NCBI GenBank assembly: GCA_027493405.1
Contig: JAOSKV010000001.1
Coordinates: 1,193,053-1,257,052 of the forward strand
Reading direction: 5' to 3'
Source: FEB-22 sp003105195
Lineage (GTDB): Bacteria > Pseudomonadota > Alphaproteobacteria > Rhizobiales > Xanthobacteraceae
Length of the DNA stretch: 64,000 nt
A program made the position numbers and the translations under genes. Of this stretch, positions 42,406-51,137 are shown piece by piece (position 1 is the first letter of the stretch; the number at the start of each line of letters is the position of its first letter). The notes below the pieces were generated by a model. The model worked only from the letters and a program-made list of their open reading frames with translations, did not search any database and was not told the DNA's origin.

Positions 42406-44538
42406 ATGACCGCGGTGAGCAATGCGACGCCGCTCATCGCGCTCGATGCCGTCGTGATCGACAGCGAGACCACCGGCCTCGATCCCGCGAAGGCGCGTCT
42501 CGTCGAGCTCGCGGCCGTCCGCATCGCGGCCGGCCGGCTCGACCTCGAGCGGCCCTTCCGGCGCCTGGTGCGGCCGGGCGAGCCGATCCCGGCGAGCGCC
42601 AGCGCCATCCATGGCATCGACGACGCGGCGGTCGCCGAGGCGCCGGCCTTCGCCGCGGTCTGGCCGGAGCTCCAGGACTACATCGGCGGCGTCGTGGTGA
42701 TCGGCCACACCCTCGGCTTCGACCTCGCGGTGCTGCGCCACGAATGCGCCCGCGCCGGCCTCCCCTGGAGCCGTCCGCGCAGCCTCGACACCCGGCTCCT
42801 CGCCCAGGTCGTCGAGCCGGACCTCGCGGGCTTCACCCTGGAGCAGCTCGCCGCCTGGCTCGGCATCGCGGTGGAGGGCCGCCATTCCGCCCAGGGCGAC
42901 GCCGTCACCACGGCCCGGATCTTCCTCGCCATGCTGCCGAAGCTGCGGGAGGGCCAGATCCGCACGCTGGCCGAGGCCGAGCAGGCCTGCCGCGCGCTCA
43001 CCGACGTGCTCGACGAGCAGCATCGCGCCGGCTGGGTCGAGCCGGTCGCCGCGCCGGCACGCGCCGACGCCGAACGGCTCTTTCGGCGCATCGACAGCTA
43101 TCCCTATCGCCACCGGATCCGCGACCTGATGAGCGCGCCGCCGAAATTCATCGACGCCGGCGCGACCCTCGCGACTGCGCTCGCGACCCTGATGCGCGAG
43201 CGCTGCTCCTCGCTCTACGTGCGGACGTCCGGCGGCGATGCGGTCTCGCGGCCGGACGACACCGGCATCGTCACCGAGCGCGACATCCTGCGCGCCGTCG
43301 CCGAGCACGGTGCGGCCGCGCTCGGCCTGCCGGCGTCGCGCTTCATGAGCCGGCCGCTCGCGACCGTGCCGGCCGACGCCTACGTCTATCGTGCGATCGG
43401 GCGCATGAGCCGCATGCGGATCCGCCATCTCGGCGTCACCGACGAGGCCGGGCACGTGATCGGGGCGCTCTCGCAGCGCGACCTCCTGCGCCTGCGCGCC
43501 CAGGAGGCGGTCTCGCTCGGCGACGAGATCGACCAGGCGCCCGACGTGCCCGAGCTCGGCCGCGCCTGGGCGAAGCTGCCGCAGGTCGCGGCGGGGCTGA
43601 TCTCCGAAGACGTCGCGGGCCGCGACATCGCGGGCGTGATCTCGCGCGAGCTCGGCGCGCTCACGCGCCGTGCCGCGATCCTGGCCGAGCGGCGCATGCG
43701 CGACGCCGGCCGCGGCACGCCCCCGTGCGGCTATGCGCTCGCGGTTCTCGGCTCCGCCGGCCGCGGCGAGAGCCTGCTCGCCCTCGACCAGGACAATGCC
43801 CTGGTCTTCGCCGAGGGCGCGCCCGACGGGCCCGAGGATCGCTGGTTCGCCGCGCTCGCCGAGCATATCGCGGACATCCTGCACGAGGTGGGCGTGCCCT
43901 ATTGCAGGGGCGGCGTGATGGCCAAGAATCCTCAATGGCGCGGATCGCTCGCGACCTGGCGCGAGCGCATCGCGGGCTGGATCCGCCGCACCCGCCCGGA
44001 GGACCTGCTGTCCGTCGACATCTTCTTCGACCTGCGCGGCGTGCACGGCGACGCCGGGCTCGCCGCGAGCCTGTGGCACGAGGGCTATGCGGCCGCGCGC
44101 GGGCAGGCCGCCTTCGCCAAGCTGCTCGCCGACTCGGCGGGGGCGTTGCGACCGGGACTGGGCCTGTTCGGCAACTTCAAGACCGAGCAGGGCCGCATCG
44201 ACCTGAAGATGACCGGCCTGTTCGGCGTGGTCACGGCGGCGCGCGTGCTGGCGGTCTGCCATCACGTGCTCGAGCGCAGCACCCCGGCGCGGCTCGCCGG
44301 GATCCGGGCGCTCGGCCTCGGCGCGGCCAGCGATCTCGAGGCGCTGGACCAGGCGCAGGCGACCTTCCTCGACCTCATGGTCGGGCAGCAGATCGCCGAT
44401 ATCGATTCGGGCCGTCCCGCGACCAACACGGTCGCGGTCAAGCGGCTGCCGGGCCGCGAGCGCGACCGCCTGCGCGCCGCGCTCGAGGCCGTCAGGCATC
44501 TGGACGCCCTGACACGGGACCTCCTGTTCAAGGGCTGA
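42406..44538 (+). CDS. Exonuclease-CBS-nucleotidyltransferase fusion (DUF294)
   Basis: A 710-residue protein from ATG 42406 with a strong GGGGGGA site. Residues 15-195 are a DEDDh 3'-5' exonuclease domain: VVIDSETTGLDP (D and E), GHTLGFDLAVLRHE, and RHSAQGDAVTTARIF (H and D). Residues about 240-360 are a CBS pair (RDLMSAPPKFIDAG, SRFMSRPLATVPADAYVY). Residues about 420-560 form a DUF294 nucleotidyltransferase (GSAGRGESLLALDQDNALVF), followed by the DUF294_C domain (NFKTEQGRIDLKMTGLFGVV). In other acetate-switch loci I recall the exonuclease and CBS-nucleotidyltransferase as separate genes. The role may be in nucleotide or signal-molecule turnover; not established. Confidence 0.88.
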   Translation: MTAVSNATPLIALDAVVIDSETTGLDPAKARLVELAAVRIAAGRLDLERPFRRLVRPGEPIPASASAIHGIDDAAVAEAPAFAAVWPELQDYIGGVVVIGHTLGFDLAVLRHECARAGLPWSRPRSLDTRLLAQVVEPDLAGFTLEQLAAWLGIAVEGRHSAQGDAVTTARIFLAMLPKLREGQIRTLAEAEQACRALTDVLDEQHRAGWVEPVAAPARADAERLFRRIDSYPYRHRIRDLMSAPPKFIDAGATLATALATLMRERCSSLYVRTSGGDAVSRPDDTGIVTERDILRAVAEHGAAALGLPASRFMSRPLATVPADAYVYRAIGRMSRMRIRHLGVTDEAGHVIGALSQRDLLRLRAQEAVSLGDEIDQAPDVPELGRAWAKLPQVAAGLISEDVAGRDIAGVISRELGALTRRAAILAERRMRDAGRGTPPCGYALAVLGSAGRGESLLALDQDNALVFAEGAPDGPEDRWFAALAEHIADILHEVGVPYCRGGVMAKNPQWRGSLATWRERIAGWIRRTRPEDLLSVDIFFDLRGVHGDAGLAASLWHEGYAAARGQAAFAKLLADSAGALRPGLGLFGNFKTEQGRIDLKMTGLFGVVTAARVLAVCHHVLERSTPARLAGIRALGLGAASDLEALDQAQATFLDLMVGQQIADIDSGRPATNTVAVKRLPGRERDRLRAALEAVRHLDALTRDLLFKG

Positions 44539-44734
44539 CGGCCCCGTACCCCACATGAGCGAAGCGAGTTGCGGGCAAGCGGTCCCGGGCATGCCTGGCT
44601 CGCCCGGGGCCACGGAAGCCGTTCCGCCTCCGGCGTCTGTTCACCGCCCCTGATCGTTCCGATCTGATCTTTTGATGCCAGCGGGCCGGCAGGTTCGCTA
44701 TATGCCTGTCGGGGCCCGAGCCGCAGGAGCATGC

Positions 44735-45934
44735 ATGTCGGAACCGGCCGTGACGCGTGAGACGCCCGATCTCGCCGCGCACCTGCGGCGCGAGGCGCGC
44801 GAAGCGCCCGAGAGCGGCATCGTCGAGGTTTTCAACTACGGCCGCACGCGCCCCGGGCTGATCCCGCTCTGGGCCGGCGAGGGCGATCTGGCGACCCCGT
44901 CCTTCATCGCCGAGGCGGCGACGCGGGCGCTCGCCGCGGGCGAGACCTTCTACACCTATCAGCGCGGGATCCCCCCGCTCCGGGAGGCGCTCGCCGCCTA
45001 TCACGGGCGGCTTTACGGCCGGCCCTTCTCGCCCGAGGAGTTCTTCGTCACGGGCTCCGGGATGCAGGCGATCCAGATCGTGCTCGCCATGACGGCCGGT
45101 GCCGGCGACGAGGTCGTGATCCCGACGCCGACCTGGCCGAACGCGTCGGCCGCGGCCGGCATCCTCGGCGCCAGGCCCGTCGAGGTGCCGATGGGCTTCG
45201 GCACCAACGGCTGGTCGCTCGACCTCGATCGGCTCGCGGCGGCGGTGACGCCGCGCACCCGGGCCCTGTTCGTCGTCTCGCCCTCGAATCCGACCGGGTG
45301 GACCGCGACCCGCGAGGACCTTCGCGCCCTCCTGGCCCTGGCGCGCCGCCACGGCCTCTGGATCATCGCCGACGAGACCTATGCGCGCTACTGGTACGGC
45401 GAGGGGCCGCGCGCCCCGTCCTTCTACGACGTCATGGATCCCGAGGATCGCATCCTGTTCGTGAACACCTTCTCGAAGAACTGGGCCATGACGGGCTGGC
45501 GCGTCGGATGGATCGCGGCGCATCCCTCCCTCGGCCAGGTGGTCGAGAACCTGATCCAGTATTCGACCTCGGGAGTCGCCCAGTTCATGCAGCGTGCCGC
45601 CGTCGTCGCCCTCGAGCGCGGCGAGAGCTTCGTCGATCATCTCGTGGCGCGCGCGCGCCGCGGCCGCGAGGTGGTGTGCGAGGCGCTCGCCGCCACCGGG
45701 CGCTGCCGGTTCGCTCCGCCGGACGGCGCCTTCTATCTGTTCTTCGAGGTCGCGGGCGAGGCCGACACGCGGCGGCTGGCGCTGCGCCTGGTGGACGAGG
45801 CGAATGTCGGCGTCGCGCCCGGAACCGCCTTCGGCGCCGGCGGCGAGCCCTTCCTGCGGGTCTGCTTCGCCCGCAATGCCGAGCAGCTCGCCACCGCCGC
45901 CGGCCGGCTCGCGGCCGCCCTGGGGCGGGGTTGA
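44735..45934 (+). CDS. PLP-dependent class I/II aminotransferase
   Basis: A 399-residue aminotransferase. The PLP lysine is in VNTFSKNWAMTGWRVGWIAA; VSPSNPTGW and the IADETYARYWY block are conserved, and GGEPFLRVCFA near the end holds the substrate-carboxylate arginine. It starts at ATG 44735 after CAGGAG. It is close to aspartate- or aromatic-type enzymes, but the amino-donor and acceptor are not fixed by what I can see. It is not clearly part of an operon. Confidence 0.88.
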   Translation: MSEPAVTRETPDLAAHLRREAREAPESGIVEVFNYGRTRPGLIPLWAGEGDLATPSFIAEAATRALAAGETFYTYQRGIPPLREALAAYHGRLYGRPFSPEEFFVTGSGMQAIQIVLAMTAGAGDEVVIPTPTWPNASAAAGILGARPVEVPMGFGTNGWSLDLDRLAAAVTPRTRALFVVSPSNPTGWTATREDLRALLALARRHGLWIIADETYARYWYGEGPRAPSFYDVMDPEDRILFVNTFSKNWAMTGWRVGWIAAHPSLGQVVENLIQYSTSGVAQFMQRAAVVALERGESFVDHLVARARRGREVVCEALAATGRCRFAPPDGAFYLFFEVAGEADTRRLALRLVDEANVGVAPGTAFGAGGEPFLRVCFARNAEQLATAAGRLAAALGRG

Positions 45935-46042
45935 TCCGGTTTCAGGTTACCGCCCCGGGTCACATCAGGGATTGCATTCGGCGTCCATGCGAAGCACCTT
46001 GCGCGGATTCCGTGTAGAAGGCGAATCGTCATAACCCCCGAT

Positions 46043-47215
46043 ATGCCGGACGGAAATGTCTCGGAAGCCCGCTTGTCGAGCGTGCTCGACACGGCGGTCG
46101 ACGGCATTATCGTGATCGACGAGCAGGCGCGCATCCTGGTGTTCAACAAGGCATGCGAGCGCCTCTTCGGCTATGCCGCGCCGGAGGTCATCGGCCAGAG
46201 CATGAACATGCTCCTCCCCGGGGAGTTTGCCCGCGCCCATGACGGCCAGCTCGCCGACTACATCACCACCGGCGTCAAGCGCATCATCGGGATCACGCGC
46301 GAGGCCAAGGCCCGCCACCGCGACGGCGCCGTGTTTCCGATCGAGGTCTCGGTCGGGGAGGCCGTGACGCCGGCCGGCCGGCAGTTCATCGGCATCCTGC
46401 GCGACCTGCGTCCGCGCCGGGCCATGGAGCAGCGCCTCTCCCAGCTGCAGAGCGATCTCGTGCAGCTCGCCCGCGTTTCCGCCCTGGACGAGATGGGGGC
46501 CGCGGTCGCCCACGAGCTCAACCAGCCGCTGACGGCGCTGATGCTCTATCTCCAGGCGGTCGCGCGCGTGAGCGAGAAGCTGTCCGGCGGCGTGCAGCCG
46601 CAGGTCTCCGCGATTCTCGAAAAGGCCGTGCACGAGGCCGAGCGGGCCGGCAACATCGTCCAGCGCATGCGCCAGTTCGTCGAGCGGCGCGACCCGGTGC
46701 GCCAGCTCGTCGACATTCGCCCGCTGCTCGACGACGCGATCGAGCTCACTCAGATCGGGATCTGGCCGCGGCCGCACATCCATCGCGACTATGCGGAGGA
46801 ATTGCCGCCCGTGCTGGTCGATCCGGTGCAGATCCAGCAGATCGTCGTGAACCTCCTGCGCAATGCCCTGCAGGCCGTGCGCGATCGCCAGGAGCCCGAG
46901 GTGCGGGTCGCGGCGCGCGCGCTGCCCGGCGAGGTCGAGATCGCCGTGAGCGACAATGGAAGCGGGATCCCGACCGATCGCCTGCCCACCCTGTTCAAGG
47001 CCTTCGCGTCGACCAAGGGCATCGGCCTCGGTCTCGCCATCTCGCGCACGATCGCGCAAACTCACGGGGGCGACCTCACCGTCGATCCGGGGGGCGACGG
47101 CTCTGGTGCCCGCCTGACACTGCATCTGCCGCTGCCGACCCCCGAGAAGGCGGCGGCGCCCCGGGCTTCGCCCGATCCGGGCGTGGCATGGAGCTACGAC
47201 GAGGCAAGTCCCTAG
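46043..47215 (+). CDS. FixL-like PAS histidine kinase lacking the haem-ligand histidine
   Basis: A 390-residue soluble kinase: a PAS domain (residues 8-120), a DHp helix pair with H157 in AAVAHELNQPLTALMLY, and a HATPase domain (NLLRNALQAV, SDNGSGIPTDRL, GIGLGLAISRTI). Its PAS domain aligns without gaps to Bradyrhizobium FixL through ADYITTGVKRIIGITREAKA; the proximal haem histidine (H200 of that FixL, in DPHIIGIGR) is replaced by R80, while the following arginine (R86) is kept. So haem and O2 sensing in the FixL manner is doubtful. Membrane helices are absent. FixJ follows after a palindromic repeat. Confidence 0.85.
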   Translation: MPDGNVSEARLSSVLDTAVDGIIVIDEQARILVFNKACERLFGYAAPEVIGQSMNMLLPGEFARAHDGQLADYITTGVKRIIGITREAKARHRDGAVFPIEVSVGEAVTPAGRQFIGILRDLRPRRAMEQRLSQLQSDLVQLARVSALDEMGAAVAHELNQPLTALMLYLQAVARVSEKLSGGVQPQVSAILEKAVHEAERAGNIVQRMRQFVERRDPVRQLVDIRPLLDDAIELTQIGIWPRPHIHRDYAEELPPVLVDPVQIQQIVVNLLRNALQAVRDRQEPEVRVAARALPGEVEIAVSDNGSGIPTDRLPTLFKAFASTKGIGLGLAISRTIAQTHGGDLTVDPGGDGSGARLTLHLPLPTPEKAAAPRASPDPGVAWSYDEASP

Positions 47216-47311
47216 CGCATTTTCCGCCGAAGTGGATACCGGTTCGGCGCAGAAAATGCGAACAAGCAACAAACTGGAGTGCAATTCGATTCAACCGAAG
47301 CGGAATGCGCT
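47214..47311. repeat. Palindromic intergenic repeat of the Hyphomicrobiales type
   Basis: The element starts at the kinase stop codon with AGCGCATT and ends with AATGCGCT, a terminal inverted repeat. Inside, CGCATTTTCCGCCGAA (47216-47231) pairs with TTCGGCG-CA-GAAAATGCG (47243-47260) around the loop GTGGATACCGG. Sequences with this core (CGAAGTGGATACCGGTTCGG) are scattered between genes in many Hyphomicrobiales genomes. Its effect on fixL-fixJ cotranscription is unknown. Confidence 0.75.
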
Positions 47312-47349
47312 CTGGCGGCTCGGGCGAACGGCATCGCGAGGCGAGACGA

Positions 47350-47982
47350 ATGACTGATGTGACGACCAACGAAGTCTTCATCGTGGACGACGACCCCGCC
47401 GTGCGGGATGCCCTGGCCGTGGTCCTGTCCCTGGAGGGATATCAGGTCACCGGCTTCGCCGAGGGCGCGTCCTTTCTCGCCAACGCCAAGGCGCGCACGC
47501 CCGCCTGCATCATCCTCGACGTCCACATGCCGGGACGCTCGGGCCTGGACATTCTCAAGGAGCTCAATGCCCAGCACTATCCGGCCCCCATCTTCATCAT
47601 CTCGGGCCAGGGCGACATCCCCATGGCCGTGGAGGCGATCAAGCACGGCGCGCTCGATTTCATCGAGAAGCCCTTCGACGCCGATACGGTCGTGACCCGC
47701 GTGCGCGAGGCCGTCGAGGCCTGGGCGCGCCGCGCCTCGGACGGCAAGACCTCGGACCTCCTCTCCAAGCAGTTCCCCGGCCACGACCAGCTCACGCCGC
47801 GCGAGCGCGAGGTGCTCGGCCAGATCGCCTCCGGCGCCTCGAACAAGGAGGCCGGGCGGCATCTCGGCATCAGTCCCCGCACCATCGAGGTGCACCGCGC
47901 GCGCATCATGGAGAAGCTCGGCGCCAAGAACGCGGCCGACCTGGTGCGCATCGTGCTGAGCGAGGGCGGCCGCGCGCAGTGA
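47350..47982 (+). CDS. fixJ: FixJ-family response regulator
   Basis: A 210-residue regulator. The receiver has DDD at 13-15, the phosphoacceptor D57 in IILDVHMPGRSG, and the switch lysine in FIEKPFDAD. The C-terminal LuxR domain has LTPREREVLGQIASGASNKE and GISPRTIEVHRARIMEKLGA. This is the FixJ layout: phosphorylation by the kinase upstream allows activation of targets such as fixK. No fixK gene is seen in the window. The ATG at 47350 is 38 bases past the repeat. Confidence 0.88.
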   Translation: MTDVTTNEVFIVDDDPAVRDALAVVLSLEGYQVTGFAEGASFLANAKARTPACIILDVHMPGRSGLDILKELNAQHYPAPIFIISGQGDIPMAVEAIKHGALDFIEKPFDADTVVTRVREAVEAWARRASDGKTSDLLSKQFPGHDQLTPREREVLGQIASGASNKEAGRHLGISPRTIEVHRARIMEKLGAKNAADLVRIVLSEGGRAQ

Positions 47983-48169
47983 CGACGGCCTGTGTCCTCC
48001 CGTGCGGTGCGCCCCGGCGCCGCGACGCTGGGTTGCGCCGGCGTGCGCCGCGGCGCGGGATTCTACGTATCTGGCGGCGCCGACGAAGCAGTACTACGCA
48101 TTGCGGACCGGGTCCCGTAAGCCAAAATCCCGTCTCGAGAATTCCGCGTAGCGTGAAGGAATTTCCGTC

Positions 48170-48523
48170 GTGACGATCCATGTCCTCGAGGACGATGCGG
48201 CAGTGAACGACTCGCTCGTCGTGTGGCTGAAGAACATGGGCCACGACGCGGTCGCCTACCGGTCCCCGGAGCAGTTCTTCCAACGGGGCCCGCCGCCGGG
48301 CACCGACACCGTCATCGTCGATCTCCTGCTGCCGCGGATCTCGGGCGTGGCCGTCGTCAAGTGGCTGCAGCGCCTGGCGCCGCCACCGCGCATCATCGCG
48401 ATCACGGGGCAGCCCCAGTCGGCGCTGGAGGCGACCCTGCGCGACGTGGCGATACCGAAGCTGTTGCGCAAGCCGCTCACCGGCGAGGCGATCTCGGCGT
48501 GCCTTGCGGAGGAGGTGCGCTGA
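48170..48523 (+). CDS. Single-domain response regulator (receiver only)
   Basis: A 117-residue protein from a GTG at 48170 with AAGGAA before it. It is a receiver domain with no output: acidic pair in HVLEDDAAVN, phosphoacceptor aspartate in VIVDLLLPRISG, threonine in AITGQPQ and the lysine in LLRKPL. All key residues are intact. Its place just after fixLJ recalls FixT and other stand-alone receivers that modulate the FixL kinase or act as a phosphate sink, which is inference. It converges on hemN. Confidence 0.8.
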   Translation: MTIHVLEDDAAVNDSLVVWLKNMGHDAVAYRSPEQFFQRGPPPGTDTVIVDLLLPRISGVAVVKWLQRLAPPPRIIAITGQPQSALEATLRDVAIPKLLRKPLTGEAISACLAEEVR

Positions 48524-48560
48524 CGCATCCTGCGTCGCGACGGGACGGCGGAAAATCCTC

Positions 48561-49907
48561 TCAGACGGCGCGCGAGTGGCGCGCCTGGCCGTTCTTGAGA
48601 TAGGTGTCGAAGGCGGCGGCCGCGAGCCGTACATAGGGCTTGCCGGCCTCCGTCATGGCGATGCGATGGCCCTCGATTGCGACGAACCCCTCCTCCCGCA
48701 GCGGTGCGAGCGCGGCGAGCTCCTCGGCGAAGGCGTCACCGTTGCGACCGCGCCTGCCCGTGACGGCGTCGAGGTCGACCGCGAAATCGCACATCAGCCG
48801 CTCGATGATGCGCGCCCGCAGGGTGTCGTCGGACGAGAAGGCCAGCCCCTTCACGGTGGCGAAGCGGCCCTCCGCGATCGCCCGCGCATAGCCGCCGACG
48901 TCGGCGGCGTTCTGCACGAAGCCCTGCCGCAGCCGTCCGATCGCGGAGGCGCCGAGGCCGATCAGGGCGTCCGCCGCATCGGTCGTGTAGCCCTGGAAGT
49001 TGCGGTGCAGGCGCCCGTCCTGGGCCGCCCGGGTGAGTGCGTCCTCCGGGCGGGCGAAGTGGTCGAGGCCGATCGGCCGGTAGCCGAGCTCCGCGAACAG
49101 CTCGCGCGCCGCCTCCGCCTGGTCGAGCCGCGCGCCGGCGTCCGGCAGGTCGCTCTCCGCGATCAGCCGCTGGTTCGCCTTGAACCACGGCACGTGGGCG
49201 TAGCCGAACAGGGCGAAGCGCTGCGGCCGCAGCGCATCGGCGAGCGCGATCGTGCGCCGCAGGTCGGCGAGGCTCTGCTTCGGCAGCCCGTACATCAGGT
49301 CGATGTTGATCTCCGCGATGCCGGCCTCGCGCAGCAGGCCCACGGCTTCCGCGACCACTCCGAACGGCTGGATCCGTCCGATCGCCCGCTGCACGTGCGG
49401 CGAGAAGTCCTGCACCCCGAGGCTCGCGCGGGTGACCCCCATGGCGGCCAGCGCCGCGACCAGCGGCCGGTCGATGCGCCGCGGATCGAGCTCGATCGCG
49501 TGCTCCATGTCGTCGGCGAAGCGGAAGGCGCCGCGCAGGCGCTGCGTCAGGTCGACGAGCCGGTCCGGCCCGAGCGTGGACGGCGTGCCGCCGCCCCAAT
49601 GCAGATGGATCGCCCTGCGGCCGCCGGCCCGGCGCGCCACCAGCGCGATCTCGGCCGCGAGCACATCCGCATAGGCCGCCACCGGCTCCGGCCGCCGCAC
49701 CGCCTTGGTGTGGCAGCCGCAATAGTGGCAGAGCTCGATGCAGAACGGCACGTGCAGATAGAGCGAAAGCGTCGCCTCGCCCGGGAGCGCGGCGAGCCAG
49801 TCCGCATAGGTGTCCGCCGTGACCGCCCCGGTGAAGTGCGGGGCCGTCGGATAGGACGTGTAGCGCGGGACCGTCTGCTCCGCGAAACTGCATGACCTCG
49901 ATGACAT
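48561..49907 (-). CDS. hemN: Oxygen-independent coproporphyrinogen III oxidase
   Basis: A 448-residue radical-SAM enzyme that decarboxylates coproporphyrinogen III to protoporphyrinogen IX without oxygen. The cluster-binding motif is FCIELCHYCGCHTK (CxxxCxxCxC), followed by HLHWGGGTPSTLGPDRL and YGLPKQSLADLRRTI. The start at ATG 49907 begins MSSRSCSFAEQTVPRYTSYP. A perfect FixK/FNR box centred 40 bases upstream fits induction at low oxygen. This keeps haem supply going for the cbb3 oxidase. Confidence 0.95.
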   Translation of the reverse strand: MSSRSCSFAEQTVPRYTSYPTAPHFTGAVTADTYADWLAALPGEATLSLYLHVPFCIELCHYCGCHTKAVRRPEPVAAYADVLAAEIALVARRAGGRRAIHLHWGGGTPSTLGPDRLVDLTQRLRGAFRFADDMEHAIELDPRRIDRPLVAALAAMGVTRASLGVQDFSPHVQRAIGRIQPFGVVAEAVGLLREAGIAEINIDLMYGLPKQSLADLRRTIALADALRPQRFALFGYAHVPWFKANQRLIAESDLPDAGARLDQAEAARELFAELGYRPIGLDHFARPEDALTRAAQDGRLHRNFQGYTTDAADALIGLGASAIGRLRQGFVQNAADVGGYARAIAEGRFATVKGLAFSSDDTLRARIIERLMCDFAVDLDAVTGRRGRNGDAFAEELAALAPLREEGFVAIEGHRIAMTEAGKPYVRLAAAAFDTYLKNGQARHSRAV

Positions 49908-49940
49908 GGGTGTATTTGACGGGGCCGGCGCCGCGCTGCA

Positions 49941-49954
49941 TTGATCGTGATCAA
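49941..49954. promoter_or_regulatory. Perfect FixK/FNR box before hemN
   Basis: TTGATCGTGATCAA fits TTGAT-N4-ATCAA exactly and is fully palindromic except for the centre. It is 34 bases from the hemN start and only 5 bases from the divergent AbrB-family gene. Activation of hemN is the most likely role; it could repress the other gene. Confidence 0.8.
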
Positions 49955-49959
49955 GTCCG

Positions 49960-51036
49960 ATGACCCCTCCGCCGCCCCGCCAGCGCCTGTCCCGACTCCT
50001 GGAGACGCTGCTCCTCGCCGGTTCCGGCGGAGCCGCCTTCGGGCTCGCCGGCATGCCGGCCGGCTGGCTCTCGGGCGCCGTGCTCGCGGTCTCGGTCGCG
50101 GCGCTGGCGGGCCGGCCCGTATACGTTCCGGTGCCGCTCGCGCGCGTCGTCTTCGTGGTCCTCGGCATCTCGCTCGGCTCCGCGGTGACGCCGGGGCGGC
50201 TCGCCACGGTCGCGGCCTGGCCCGTGAGCCTCGCCGCGCTCCTCCTCGCCATGACGGCCGTCACGGTCGCCACCGCGGGCTATCTGCGGCGCGTCCACGG
50301 CTGGGACCCGCTCTCGGCCCTGCTCGCCTCCCTGCCGGGCGCGCTCTCCCAGGCGCTGGCGCTCGCCGCCGACACCGGCGCCGATGTTCGCGCCATCGCG
50401 ACCGTGCATTCGGTGCGGCTCCTGGTGCTGGCGGTGGTGCTGCCGGCGCTCCTCGCGGCGATCGGGGTGGTCGGCGCGCCGCCGCCGCCGCGGCCTGCGC
50501 CGGCGCTGATCGCGGCGATCGACGATCTTGCGCTGCTCGTCGGCGTCGCCACGCTCGCCGCGCTGGTCGCCTACCGGTTCCGCCTGCCGGGCGGCCTGAT
50601 CATCGGCGCCATGGTCGCCTCCGGCGCGCTCCACGGTTTCGGCCTGGTGGCCGACGTGTTGCCGCCCGAGATCGCCACCATCGGCTTCGTCCTGCTCGGC
50701 GCGCTGATCGGAACCCGGCTCGGCGGCACCGACATGGCGACCCTCGGGCGGCTCGCCGCCGCCGGGCTCGGCGCGCTCGGCGTCGGCGCGACGGTCGCCT
50801 GCGGATCGGCCGTGCTGGTCGCGCTCGCCCTCGACCTGCCGCTCGGCGACGTCATTGTCGCCTATGCGCCGGGCGGCCTCGAGACCATGGCGATCCTCGC
50901 CTTCGCGCTCCATCTCGATCCCGCCTTCGTCGGCGTGCACCACCTCGCGCGATTCATTTTCGTGTCGCTGATCATGCCGCTCGCCGCCGCACGCCTGCGC
51001 GCTTCCGACCATTCCCCGAAGGGGCCGGTCGCCTAG
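49960..51036 (+). CDS. AbrB-family membrane protein (PF05145)
   Basis: A 358-residue protein of about ten helices made of two similar halves: GLAGMPAGWLSGAVLAVSVA in the first and YRFRLPGGLIIGAMVASGAL in the second. This is the membrane AbrB family (sometimes labelled ammonia monooxygenase or regulator), and not the DNA-binding AbrB. The function is unknown; transport is likely. The ATG is 5 bases after the FixK/FNR box of the divergent hemN. Confidence 0.85.
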   Translation: MTPPPPRQRLSRLLETLLLAGSGGAAFGLAGMPAGWLSGAVLAVSVAALAGRPVYVPVPLARVVFVVLGISLGSAVTPGRLATVAAWPVSLAALLLAMTAVTVATAGYLRRVHGWDPLSALLASLPGALSQALALAADTGADVRAIATVHSVRLLVLAVVLPALLAAIGVVGAPPPPRPAPALIAAIDDLALLVGVATLAALVAYRFRLPGGLIIGAMVASGALHGFGLVADVLPPEIATIGFVLLGALIGTRLGGTDMATLGRLAAAGLGALGVGATVACGSAVLVALALDLPLGDVIVAYAPGGLETMAILAFALHLDPAFVGVHHLARFIFVSLIMPLAAARLRASDHSPKGPVA

Positions 51037-51056
51037 CGGCTCATTTCGTCCCGGAC

Positions 51057-51070
51057 TTGACATTTCTCAA
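51057..51070 (+). promoter_or_regulatory. Weak FixK/FNR-like box before ccoN
   Basis: TTGACATTTCTCAA has the TTGA-N6-TCAA frame, with C in place of T and A at the inner positions. It lies about 67 bases before the ccoN ATG, a suitable place for a class II activator site. It is the poorest of the boxes in this window. Confidence 0.35.
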
Positions 51071-51137
51071 TGCTGCACTGCCGTGCCGCAGGGAGGGTAT
51101 CGCTCTGAAATGACGCGCGCCCGCGAAAGGCGAATCT

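Noticed and set aside
38111..42409. A plus-strand open frame of more than 1400 codons over the hybrid kinase
   Set aside because: It is antisense to a gene with clear kinase and transporter domains. Its translation is rich in Arg, Ala, His and Gln with no domain, as expected in high-GC DNA.
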